Origin: CAVUPF01 sp963777915
GTDB taxonomy: Bacteria > Actinomycetota > Thermoleophilia > Solirubrobacterales > 70-9
NCBI GenBank assembly: GCA_963777915.1
Contig: CAVZSH010000002.1
Span: forward strand, 1 to 42,703
DNA length: 42,703 nt
Direction: 5' to 3'
Made by a program: the position numbers and the translations under genes. Below, in pieces: positions 7,947 through 15,202 of the stretch. Under the pieces are notes generated by a model. The model was not told the origin of the DNA. It saw only the letters and a program-made list of their open reading frames with translations, and ran no database searches. Position 1 is the first letter of the stretch. The number at the start of each line of letters is the position of its first letter.

Positions 7947-8282
7947 ATGAGAGACGCAGCTCACACAAGCCATCTGCAGACCGCCACCGGGCTTCACGTC
8001 TGCCCCCAGTGCGGCTCGCGCCTAGTCCAGCCAACCTGCTGGGAGCAGACCGACGATCGCTTTCACTGGCGGGTATGGCGGCGTTGCCCCGACTGCGAGT
8101 GGAGCTGCGACGGCATCCACGGCGAGCGCGAGATCGACGACTTCGACGAGCAGCTCGACCTCGGCACACACGAGCTCGCCGAGGAGCTGAAAGCGCTGGA
8201 GCGCGAGAACATGGCGCAAATGGCCGAGGCATTCATCACCGCACTCGCTGCCGACCTGATCACCGCCGAAGACTTCCGCTAG
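7947..8282 (+). CDS. Small zinc-ribbon protein, function unknown
   Basis: 111 residues. The N-terminal half holds two Cys pairs, CPQC at about residue 18 and CPDC about 28 residues later, framing a Trp-rich stretch (FHWRVWRRCPDCEW). This is a classic zinc ribbon. The C-terminal half is acidic and helical (FDEQLDLGTHELAEELKAL). Such a layout fits a nucleic-acid or protein adaptor, but I do not recognise a named family. The frame is open further upstream; the ATG at 7947 was chosen because GCAGGG precedes it and the upstream residues look random. It is divergent from tatA and convergent with the polyprenyl synthase gene, whose stop lies only 8 bp away. Confidence 0.75.
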   Translation: MRDAAHTSHLQTATGLHVCPQCGSRLVQPTCWEQTDDRFHWRVWRRCPDCEWSCDGIHGEREIDDFDEQLDLGTHELAEELKALERENMAQMAEAFITALAADLITAEDFR

Positions 8283-8290
8283 ACCCTTTC

Positions 8291-9256
8291 TCAGCTGTAC
8301 CTCTGCACGACGCCGTCGGCGACAAGCTCAAGGAGCCGGCGCTGTTCGGGCTCAAAGGCCCCGGAGTCGAGTTGCTGCTTGGCCCCGGCGACCAACTCGA
8401 GAGCTCGGGAGCGGACCTCCTTGAGGGCGCCGGTCGCAGCGATGCGATCGCAGAGGGCTTCCGCGGCCTCCTCATCCAGCGCACTTAGATCGACGCAGCC
8501 GATGCCCGGATCGATCTCGGCGGCGGCGATCAGCGGCAGGGTGACGGTCCCGTCGAGAAGGTCCGTGCCACGGGCCTTGCCAGTGCGCTGTGGAGGGCCG
8601 GCCACGTCCAGCACGTCGTCGAGCAGCTGGAAGGCGAGCCCGATCTCGGCTCCGAAGGCGCGCAGCGACTCATCCTCGCGCCCGATCAGGCAAGCGCACT
8701 CGAAAAGCCTGCCGGTCTTCAGCCGGCAGCGCTTCAGGTAGCGCTCCTCTGAGATGCCGGTGTCGAAGGCGTCCTGGCGCTGGGCCAGCTCGCCGCGGGC
8801 GAGGGCGACCGAGGCCTCGCTGAGCTGGGCAACCGCAACCGAGTCGCCCGCTTCGGAGAGCAGCGCGAAGGCACGGGAGAAGAGCAGATCGCCGGTGGCG
8901 ATCGCTCGGTGGCGACCTGAGACTACGGCGACGGTGGGCTGGCCCCGGCGCAACGGCGCCTCATCGAGGACGTCATCGTGCACGAGGCTCGCCATGTGGA
9001 CAAGCTCGATCGCGGTCGCGGCGCGCACCGCCGCATCTCCCCCGCTCCCGCCCGCGCAGAGCAGCACGAGCAGCGGGCGCAGGCGCTTCCCCCCCGCGGC
9101 GAGCGTTGCCGTCGCGTCCGCGCTGAGCAGATCGCCGTGGCCGACGCTCAGCTCTCGCAAGCTTGCCTCCACCTCGCCCAGCCGAGCCGGCAGCCAGCGG
9201 CTGGAAGCGTCGAGGACCGCCGTCACCGGCGGCGGGACGGCGGAGCGGCGGGTCAC
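8291..9256 (-). CDS. Long-chain polyprenyl diphosphate synthase (HepT/IspB-like)
   Basis: 321 residues, usual for trans-prenyltransferases. It has GKRLRPLL near the N-terminus, the first Asp-rich motif DDVLD around residue 92 and the second (LLDDVLD) around residue 210. Both bind Mg-diphosphate. Small residues (Ala, Ser) at positions -5 and -4 before the first motif fit a long-chain product, here most likely the menaquinone side chain made by adding isopentenyl diphosphate units. The GTG start at 9256 overlaps the menG stop as GTGA, so translation is coupled. The neighbour MenG uses the quinone precursor carrying this chain. The HepS-like protein at 12275-12769 may be its partner subunit. Length of the product cannot be read from sequence alone. 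Confidence 0.93.
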   Translation of the reverse strand: MTRRSAVPPPVTAVLDASSRWLPARLGEVEASLRELSVGHGDLLSADATATLAAGGKRLRPLLVLLCAGGSGGDAAVRAATAIELVHMASLVHDDVLDEAPLRRGQPTVAVVSGRHRAIATGDLLFSRAFALLSEAGDSVAVAQLSEASVALARGELAQRQDAFDTGISEERYLKRCRLKTGRLFECACLIGREDESLRAFGAEIGLAFQLLDDVLDVAGPPQRTGKARGTDLLDGTVTLPLIAAAEIDPGIGCVDLSALDEEAAEALCDRIAATGALKEVRSRALELVAGAKQQLDSGAFEPEQRRLLELVADGVVQRYS

Positions 9257-9918
9257 CCGCAAAGGCCGCTGTGGATCGCGATGATCCCGCCGGCGAGGAC
9301 CGTGTAGCGGATGCGCTCCAGACCGGCCGAGTCCATCTTGGTCGCGAGGCCGTGGGGGTCTGGGAAGCTTCGAACCGACTCGGGGAGATAAGCGTAGGCC
9401 TCAGGGTCACCGGAGAGGTTGCCGATCTCGGGGACGATCCGGTCGAACCAGAGCGAGTAGAAGGTCGAAAGTGGCGGGCGCCTCGGCTGGGTGATCTCGA
9501 GGATCACCAGCCGCCCTCCGGGGCGCAGGACGCGGGCCATCTCCCGCAAGCCGCGATCGAGGTCGGCGAGGTTGCGCACACCGAAGCCGACGGTCACCGC
9601 ATCGAAGCGGCCGGCATCGTAAGGAAGCCGCAGCGCATCGGCCCACTCGAAGCGCACGGCGCCTGGTGCCGCGACCGCCTTCTCCCGCGCCAGATCGAGC
9701 ATCGGCTCGGAGAAGTCGCAGCCGACCACGCGGCCGTTTGGGGCGACGCGGCGGGCCAGCTCGAGGGCGAGGTCGCCGGTGCCGCAGCAGACGTCCAGCG
9801 CGGAGTCGCCCGGCCCCAGCGCGGCCCGATCAGCAGCTCGCTGGCGCCAGCGGTGGTGAAGCCCCGCACTCATCACAGAGTTCAGCACGTCGTAGCGGGC
9901 CGCGACCCGGTCGAACAT
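9253..9918 (-). CDS. menG: Demethylmenaquinone methyltransferase (UbiE/MenG family)
   Basis: 221 residues. MenG performs the last step of menaquinone synthesis, the SAM-dependent C-methylation of demethylmenaquinone. Family signatures are visible in order: FDRVAARYDVLNSVMS at the N-terminus, the SAM-binding motif LDVCCGTGDLA, the acidic loop CDFSEPML, and GFGVRNLADLDRGLREMARV followed by RPGGRLVILE. The ATG at 9918 is the only start that does not run into the upstream qcrC frame. It sits 43 bases past the qcrC stop and ends in a GTGA overlap with the polyprenyl synthase. Position among qcr and prenyl synthase genes supports menaquinone rather than ubiquinone. Confidence 0.95.
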   Translation of the reverse strand: MFDRVAARYDVLNSVMSAGLHHRWRQRAADRAALGPGDSALDVCCGTGDLALELARRVAPNGRVVGCDFSEPMLDLAREKAVAAPGAVRFEWADALRLPYDAGRFDAVTVGFGVRNLADLDRGLREMARVLRPGGRLVILEITQPRRPPLSTFYSLWFDRIVPEIGNLSGDPEAYAYLPESVRSFPDPHGLATKMDSAGLERIRYTVLAGGIIAIHSGLCG

Positions 9919-9961
9919 GTGGTTGACCTGCTCCGCGAACTGGGCGGAGTCCCGGGAAGGC

Positions 9962-10663
9962 TTAGTTGAGTGAGGAGAGGAAGTCAGCTAGCTCGTTGAG
10001 CTTCTTCGGCGGCAGATCGCGGAAGGAGGGCATGATACCCGGCCCGATTTCCACCGAGCGGATGATCGCAGCGCGGGGGATCCGGGCGCCGATGTGGGTC
10101 AGTTCCGGCCCCGGTCCTTTGTTGCCGTTTTCGCCCAGTCGGTGGCAGGCAAGGCAGCCCGAGCCGGCCACCACCAATTTGCCTGCTTCATATTGCGGGG
10201 CGACCTTCAAGGTGATTTCGGTTGGCGGGCCGGCAACGGCGCCAGAGTAGGTCAGATAGGCCATCGCGAGGATGGTCATGACGCCGGCCGAGGTGGCGAT
10301 CGGGCGGCGCTCGGGGCGGCGCTCGGGGCCGCGGTCATAGAAGGGCAGGAAGATGAGGAGGACCATGCAGACCGTGGGAATGCCGATCGTCGCGATCGGC
10401 ACCAGTTCCGGCCCTTTGAGGACGCGCAGCACCTCGAAGAGGAAATAGAAGTACCAGTCCGGCCGCGGCACGTAGGTCGTCGTCGTCGGGTTGACCCTCG
10501 GCCCCTGTTCGGCGCCGAGGATGATCGACATCGCGATGATCACGGCGACGACGATCAGCGCCATCGTCGAGTCCTTCATGACCGCATATGGGAAGAAGGG
10601 CTTGCCCTTCTTCTTCAGCAGCTCGTACTCCTCGAGATATGCCTGCTTGTCGCGTCCCTTCAT
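9962..10663 (-). CDS. qcrC: Menaquinol-cytochrome c reductase subunit: cytochrome b C-terminal domain fused to cytochrome c
   Basis: 233 residues. The first about 130 residues hold three membrane segments and the subunit-IV signature PDWYFYFLFEVLRVLKG, corresponding to the C-terminal helices of cytochrome b. After another helix the C-terminal domain has one heme-c motif CLACH and a candidate Met ligand in GIMPSF. This is the b6c layout known from Bacillus QcrC, not the diheme cytochrome cc of typical actinobacteria. It acts in the membrane, passing electrons from the Rieske/b part to a cytochrome acceptor outside. It follows qcrB with only 4 bases between. A Bacillus-type assignment follows from domain order, not from database comparison. 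Confidence 0.93.
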   Translation of the reverse strand: MKGRDKQAYLEEYELLKKKGKPFFPYAVMKDSTMALIVVAVIIAMSIILGAEQGPRVNPTTTTYVPRPDWYFYFLFEVLRVLKGPELVPIATIGIPTVCMVLLIFLPFYDRGPERRPERRPIATSAGVMTILAMAYLTYSGAVAGPPTEITLKVAPQYEAGKLVVAGSGCLACHRLGENGNKGPGPELTHIGARIPRAAIIRSVEIGPGIMPSFRDLPPKKLNELADFLSSLN

Positions 10664-10667
10664 CGGA

Positions 10668-11558
10668 TCAGACCGGGGAGGCTCCGTTGCCCTTAACCCC
10701 GGCGTCGAGCTGCTCGATCGGCGCCGCAGCCTTCGGCTTATCGGCCCGCACCCAGGGAGGCGCAGTGGTCCCGAGCTTGACGACGAGGTAGAGGTGGGCC
10801 CCGATCAGGGCGATGATCGCACCGGGGATGAGCAGCATGTGGATCGCGTAGAAGCGGGAAAGGGTCGTCGCGCCGAACTCGGGGCCGGCGCGCAGGAAGT
10901 CGCTCAGGTAGGGCCCGAGCACCGGGGCGGTGCCGTTGATGTTGATGCCGACGATCGAGGCCCAGTAGGAGCGCTGGTCGAAGGGCAAAAGGTAACCGGT
11001 GAAGCCCATGACCATCGTCAGGATCAACAGCACGACGCCGATCACCCAGTTCAGCTCGCGCGGGTACTTGTAGGCGCCGAAGAAGAAGGTGCGGCCCATG
11101 TGCAAGAAAACCAGGATGATCATCACGCTGGCCCCCCACTTGTGCATGCCGTGCACGAACTGGCCGAGGAAGACGTCGTTGTTGATGTGGGAGATCGAGG
11201 CGTAGGCCTGGGTCGCCGAGGGCGTGTAGAACATCGCCAGGAAGACGCCGGTAACCGCCTGGACGATGAAGGCGAAGAGGGTCGCGGAGCCGAGCGTGTA
11301 GTACCAGTTCGTGCCCTTTGGGACCTTGCGGTAGAGCATCCCGGTGAGGAAGCCGGTGGCGCCGGTGCGCTGATCGACCCAGGCGAGCACATCCGCCGGA
11401 GCATCCTTGGCCTGGTCGGTCAGGCGCTGGGCGTCGCTGGGGCGCTCGGGCGGGGCGGTCTTCAGGTCGGTCGGCGCCTGGCTTTTGCCGTTTGCGCCCT
11501 GGCCGGGCTTGGCAGGCTTTCGGAGCGGGGCGGGGACGATCGCGTCGGGGATCTTCAT
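10668..11558 (-). CDS. qcrB: Menaquinol-cytochrome c reductase cytochrome b subunit (N-terminal type)
   Basis: 296 residues, the length of a b6-type cytochrome b with a long Pro/Ala-rich cytoplasmic leader of about 70 residues. Four heme-binding His occur on two helices, seen in QFVHGMHKW with LVFLHMGRTF, and in FYAIHMLLIPG with IGAHLYLV. GFTGYLLPFDQRSYWA is the quinol-site helix signature. It binds two b hemes and oxidises menaquinol. The rest of cytochrome b is supplied by the next gene (qcrC). It follows qcrA by 12 bases. The N-terminal leader before GATGFLTGML has no recognised function. Confidence 0.96.
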   Translation of the reverse strand: MKIPDAIVPAPLRKPAKPGQGANGKSQAPTDLKTAPPERPSDAQRLTDQAKDAPADVLAWVDQRTGATGFLTGMLYRKVPKGTNWYYTLGSATLFAFIVQAVTGVFLAMFYTPSATQAYASISHINNDVFLGQFVHGMHKWGASVMIILVFLHMGRTFFFGAYKYPRELNWVIGVVLLILTMVMGFTGYLLPFDQRSYWASIVGININGTAPVLGPYLSDFLRAGPEFGATTLSRFYAIHMLLIPGAIIALIGAHLYLVVKLGTTAPPWVRADKPKAAAPIEQLDAGVKGNGASPV

Positions 11559-11570
11559 CGCTGCCTGGGC

Positions 11571-12251
11571 CTAATGGGAAGGCGGCGGGAAGGTCGACGG
11601 GCGGGGCGGGTAGAGGTATTCCCAGATGCCTCCGGTGAACTCGCCGGGGTCGCGCGCCTGCACCGGTTCGAGCTGGTTGGTGACGCTGTAGCGAGGGCCG
11701 AGCTCGACCTGGCCATTGCGGATTCGGGTCTGGAAATGATCGAGCGGGCGCACCGGAGGGCCGCCGATCGGCTTGCCCTGGAATTCGTAGACGCCACCGT
11801 GGCAGGGACAGATGAAGTTGCCGGCCGCCTGGACGAAGCGGACCGGACAGCCGAGGTGGGCGCAGCGATTGGAGAGGGCGATGACTTCCTTCGGGTTCTC
11901 GCCGAGTTCGCGGGAGCCCTTGCGTACGTAGGCGGTGGCCTTGCCGACGTCGCCGATCCCCTGGGTTTCTGTGAAGACGACCTGGCGATAGGTGTCTTCG
12001 ATGAAGTCCCCGACCGGGCCGACCGCCTCCCAGCGCTCTTTGCCACGGTGAAAAATCGGGGCTACGGCGAAGCCGACCGCCGGCAGGATGACCGCGGCGC
12101 CGGCGATGCCGCCGATGCCCTGGGCGGCGATCGTGAATGCGCGGCGGCGGGTCAGCGACTCGCCCTCGAAGTAGCCGGGAGGGTCGGGCTGCGCCCGCTC
12201 CTGCCTTGGAGCCTGCTCGGCTCCGTTCCTCTTGTCCGCGTCGTCAGCCAC
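11571..12251 (-). CDS. qcrA: Rieske iron-sulfur protein of the bc complex
   Basis: 226 residues starting at a GTG. The N-terminus contains a twin-arginine motif (LTRRRAFTIAAQGIGG) followed by a hydrophobic anchor, so the folded 2Fe-2S protein is probably exported by the TatAC encoded nearby. The cluster ligands are in CAHLGC (about residues 130-135) and CPCHGG (about 147-152), with the linking disulfide Cys also present. The Pro loop lies near KPIGGPPVRPL. It accepts electrons from menaquinol at QcrB and hands them to the cytochrome c domain of QcrC. It is the first gene of qcrABC and follows the HepS-like gene by 23 bases. Confidence 0.96.
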   Translation of the reverse strand: MADDADKRNGAEQAPRQERAQPDPPGYFEGESLTRRRAFTIAAQGIGGIAGAAVILPAVGFAVAPIFHRGKERWEAVGPVGDFIEDTYRQVVFTETQGIGDVGKATAYVRKGSRELGENPKEVIALSNRCAHLGCPVRFVQAAGNFICPCHGGVYEFQGKPIGGPPVRPLDHFQTRIRNGQVELGPRYSVTNQLEPVQARDPGEFTGGIWEYLYPPRPSTFPPPSH

Positions 12252-12274
12252 AGCTCGCTTTGGAAGCGCGGAGT

Positions 12275-12769
12275 CTATTGACTCCGAGACCGATGAGGTT
12301 GCCCTGAGCGAAGCGCGAGCTTGGCGGCCTCGTGGTCATCGCTCGGACCCGTTCCGAGCACTGCCGCGGAGGCCCTCCACAGGTCCGGCGCCGCGTCCTC
12401 TCGGCCTTCGCTGTGGAGCTGGGCGCAGAGGCTGATCAGATCGGCCAGCTCGCGAACCGCGCCGCTGTCGCCAAGGGTCGAGAGGCGCTCGATACCGAGC
12501 GCGTAGAGGTAGTCGCCGGCGAGCAGGGCGAGGTCGGCGTCGTGACCGGCGAGCAGGCGCGGCTCACCGTAGTGCAAGAGATAGCCCTCGCGAACCGCCT
12601 CGACAACCAACGCGTACTCGCCCGGCGCAAGGGCGGCTGCCGGGCCGGCCGAGGCGAGGAGGCCGAGGACCGGGACCTCGGTGGGCTCCACCACGTAGGG
12701 GGAGATCGGTGTGTCCTCGGCGCGAAGCTGGGCGGCGAGGATGAGCAGCGCGTCCTCGGGGCGGCTCAT
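12275..12769 (-). CDS. HepS-like small prenyl synthase subunit (candidate)
   Basis: 164 residues, all-helical, not an obvious annotated family. The central stretch DADLALLAGDYLYALGIERL, followed by STLGDSGAVRELADLI, strongly resembles the helix of isoprenoid synthases that carries GD(L/Y)LF..A..LL...GD. The same pattern occurs in the polyprenyl synthase of this operon (ATGDLLFSRAFALLSEAGDS). LAGDY is characteristic of HepS, the small non-catalytic subunit of Bacillus heptaprenyl diphosphate synthase. No Asp-rich catalytic motif is present, as expected for HepS. The start is ATG at 12769, overlapping the hemL stop as ATGA. HepS is usually encoded beside MenG and HepT, both of which lie in this operon. 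The assignment is inferred from pattern and context. Confidence 0.6.
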   Translation of the reverse strand: MSRPEDALLILAAQLRAEDTPISPYVVEPTEVPVLGLLASAGPAAALAPGEYALVVEAVREGYLLHYGEPRLLAGHDADLALLAGDYLYALGIERLSTLGDSGAVRELADLISLCAQLHSEGREDAAPDLWRASAAVLGTGPSDDHEAAKLALRSGQPHRSRSQ

Positions 12770-14034
12770 GCGAGTGCCTCCTGCAGGGACTCCTCTGCGG
12801 CCTGGAGGGTTCGCTCGATTGCCTCTTCGTCGTGGGCAAGCGATACGAACCAGGCCTCGAACTGAGAGGGGGGTGGGTAGACGCCGCGCTGCAGCATCGC
12901 GCGGCAGAAGCGGGCGTGGGCCTGGAGATCGCAAGCCCGGGCGGCTGCGAAATCGCCAACCGCCGCCTCGCTGAAGAAGAGGGTGAGCAGGCCCGGTGCC
13001 GAGGCAACCTGCAGGGGCCGGTCGCGGGCCAGCTCGCCGAGGCCGGCGGCGAGACGCTCGGTCAGCTCTCCGAGCCGGGCGTAGGCGGCGGCGTCCAGCT
13101 CCCCCAGCGTCGCAAGGCCGGCGGCGAGGGCGAGCGGGTTGCCGGACAGTGTCCCGGCCTGGTAGACGTCGCCGGACGGGGCGATCCTCTCCATCAGCGC
13201 CCGGCGCCCGGCGAAGGCGGCAGCCGGGAGCCCGCCGCCGAGCACCTTGCCGAGAACGGTGAGGTCGGGCTGCACTCCGTAGAGCTCCTGGGCGCCGCCG
13301 CGCGCCGCCCGGAAGCCGGTGATCACCTCGTCGAAGATGAGCAGCGCGCCAGCCTCGGCGCTGAGCGCCCGGAGCAACTCGAGGAAGCCGGGGGTAGGTG
13401 GGACGACACCCATGTTGGCGGCGATCGGCTCGGCCAGCACGGCGGCCACGTCGTGCTCGGCCAGGGCGCTTCGCAGCGCGGCGCGGTCGTTCCAGTCGAT
13501 GAGGACGGTCGAGGCCGCCTGGGCGACGGTGACCCCAGGGCTCGCCGGGATGCCCAGGGTCGCCAGGCCCGAGCCGGCATCGGCGAGCAGGCCGTCGGAG
13601 TGGCCGTGGTAGGCGCCGGCGAACTTGACGACGACCTCGCGCCCGGTAGCGGCGCGGGCGAGGCGGACGGCGCTCATCGCAGCCTCGGTGCCGGAGCTGG
13701 TCATGCGCAGCATCTCGACCGAGGGGATGCGATCGGCGACCTCCTCGGCAAGCTCGACCTCGGCGGCGGTTGGGGCGCCGTAAGTGGTGCCCCGCCGCGC
13801 CGCCTCGATCAGCGCGGCGAGGACCGCGGGGTGGGCGTGGCCGAGGATCAGCGGCCCCCAGGAGCCGACCCAGTCAAGGTAGCGGTTGCCGTCGACATCG
13901 ACCAGCTCACAGCCCTCACCGCGCTCGATGAAGATCGGCTCGCGGCCGATCTGGCGCATCGCCCGGACGGGGGAGTTGACGCCGCCCGGGAGGACCTTCA
14001 GCGCTCGCTCATACAGCTCAGAAGATGCGGTCAA
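12766..14034 (-). CDS. hemL: Glutamate-1-semialdehyde 2,1-aminomutase
   Basis: 422 residues. HemL is a PLP enzyme that converts glutamate-1-semialdehyde to 5-aminolevulinate, the first committed tetrapyrrole precursor. The N-terminal signature VLPGGVNSPVRAM is diagnostic. Other features are the cofactor-site segment SSGTEAAMSAVRLAR, FDEVITGFR, and the Schiff-base Lys at about residue 263 in GKVLGGGLP. Length matches the family. The start appears to be TTG at 14034 with no good ribosome binding site, so the exact N-terminus is uncertain. It lies downstream of hemB and the AhbA/AhbB-like gene (70-base gap) and overlaps the HepS-like gene by ATGA. Confidence 0.96.
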   Translation of the reverse strand: MTASSELYERALKVLPGGVNSPVRAMRQIGREPIFIERGEGCELVDVDGNRYLDWVGSWGPLILGHAHPAVLAALIEAARRGTTYGAPTAAEVELAEEVADRIPSVEMLRMTSSGTEAAMSAVRLARAATGREVVVKFAGAYHGHSDGLLADAGSGLATLGIPASPGVTVAQAASTVLIDWNDRAALRSALAEHDVAAVLAEPIAANMGVVPPTPGFLELLRALSAEAGALLIFDEVITGFRAARGGAQELYGVQPDLTVLGKVLGGGLPAAAFAGRRALMERIAPSGDVYQAGTLSGNPLALAAGLATLGELDAAAYARLGELTERLAAGLGELARDRPLQVASAPGLLTLFFSEAAVGDFAAARACDLQAHARFCRAMLQRGVYPPPSQFEAWFVSLAHDEEAIERTLQAAEESLQEALA

Positions 14035-14104
14035 AAGGCTGGGGTTGCGAGCGGAGGGCAGGCGTCAATCTGTTTGCAGTTGGCGCGAGGTGGATGGATC
14101 GCCG

Positions 14105-15202
14105 TCAGGAGGAATGCTCGCGCTCCCAGCGCGAGTACTCCTCGGTGAAATAGTGGAGGCGGATCTTCTTGTACTCAGTCGAGGAGTACAAGGTGGCGCG
14201 GTCTTGCGGACCCATCCCGCAGTCCTCGGCGATCGAGTCGAGGATCGCGTCGCACTCCGGCTTGGAGCGGCCGTGGGCCATGGTGAAGACGCTGTAGGGC
14301 CAGTCCTCATAGGTGGGGCGCTGGTAACAGTGGGAGACGCCGCGGAAGGAGGCCATGCGGGCGCCCATCTGGGCGATCTCGCCCTCGGGGACCTTCCAGA
14401 CGCCCATCCCGTTGGCGGAGAAACCGGCGCGGCGGTGGTAGAGGATGGCGGCGACGCGGCGGAGGATCTTGCGGTCGACCATGTCGTGCAGGCTCGCGAG
14501 CAAGTCCTCGGTTGAGACTCCGAGCGCGGCGGCGGCCTCATCGTAGGGGCGCTTCACCGCGGCCATCGGCCCCTGCAGGGCGCGGATCACCGCGACGTCG
14601 GCCTCGTCGTAGGGCTGGGCGTCCAGCTCGCGCGGCGGCGAGGCTTCGGCGGCGGCGGCCAGAGCGTCGGTGCCCTTCTCCATCTCCAGGTTCATGTTGA
14701 TCTTGAACAGGGTGAGGGTGGGGAGCTGGCGCATCGAGGTGGCGCCGGTCTCTCCCATCAGCACGTCGAGGGTGCCCCTGAGACCCAGCTCGGAGTCGGG
14801 CGGGGTGGCGATCGTGAACCAGAGATTGAAATCGTGCGTGCGCAGGTAATTGTGGGAGACGCCGGGATGGGAGTTGACGATCGCCGCGGCGCGTTGGGGG
14901 TGCTCGGGGTCGACTTTGGCGGCGACCAGCATCGACTCATAGCCGAGCGCCCGGGTGTCGAAGATCGGGGTGATCTCGCGGATGATCCGCCCCTCGAGCA
15001 GGCGGTTCGTTCGGGCCAGGACGTCGCCCAGCTCCAGCTCGGCCTCCGCGGCCACCAGCGCGAAGGGCTCGGGGTCGAGCGGGAAGCTCGACTGGAGAAG
15101 GTTCATCAGCCGCTTGTCGGTCTCATCGAGTGGGATCGCGGCGCCGTCCTTGCGGGAGCGGGCCTTGGACTGTGGGACCTTCGGCGTGTCTACTGAAGCC
15201 AC
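14105..15202 (-). CDS. Fused AhbA/AhbB-like protein (siroheme decarboxylase / Lrp-type tandem)
   Basis: 365 residues made of two Lrp/AsnC-like units, each a winged helix plus ferredoxin-like domain. The first unit carries GVSHNYLRTHDFNLWFTIA, the AhbA/NirD-type pattern. The second carries GVSHCYQRPTYEDWPYSVF then TMAHGRS, the AhbB/NirL-type pattern. In known systems AhbA and AhbB together remove two acetate carboxyls from siroheme on the way to heme or heme d1. Here both are in one chain between hemB and hemL. It could be an enzyme or a heme-responsive regulator. The start is the GTG at 15202, with AAGGAGG seven bases upstream inside the hemB 3' end, a 13-base overlap. The longer open frame upstream is antisense-like nonsense. 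Confidence 0.82.
   Translation of the reverse strand: MASVDTPKVPQSKARSRKDGAAIPLDETDKRLMNLLQSSFPLDPEPFALVAAEAELELGDVLARTNRLLEGRIIREITPIFDTRALGYESMLVAAKVDPEHPQRAAAIVNSHPGVSHNYLRTHDFNLWFTIATPPDSELGLRGTLDVLMGETGATSMRQLPTLTLFKINMNLEMEKGTDALAAAAEASPPRELDAQPYDEADVAVIRALQGPMAAVKRPYDEAAAALGVSTEDLLASLHDMVDRKILRRVAAILYHRRAGFSANGMGVWKVPEGEIAQMGARMASFRGVSHCYQRPTYEDWPYSVFTMAHGRSKPECDAILDSIAEDCGMGPQDRATLYSSTEYKKIRLHYFTEEYSRWEREHSS

Noticed and set aside
9266..9280. TGTGGATCG, a DnaA-box-like 7/9 match in menG
   Set aside because: Single copy inside a gene and far from dnaA; expected by chance.
10491..12281. 596-codon plus-strand frame across qcrB and qcrA
   Set aside because: High-GC shadow frame; the minus strand encodes complete QcrB and Rieske proteins.
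12832..14148. 438-codon plus-strand frame across hemL
   Set aside because: Shadow of hemL; Gly/Arg/Ala-rich without domains.
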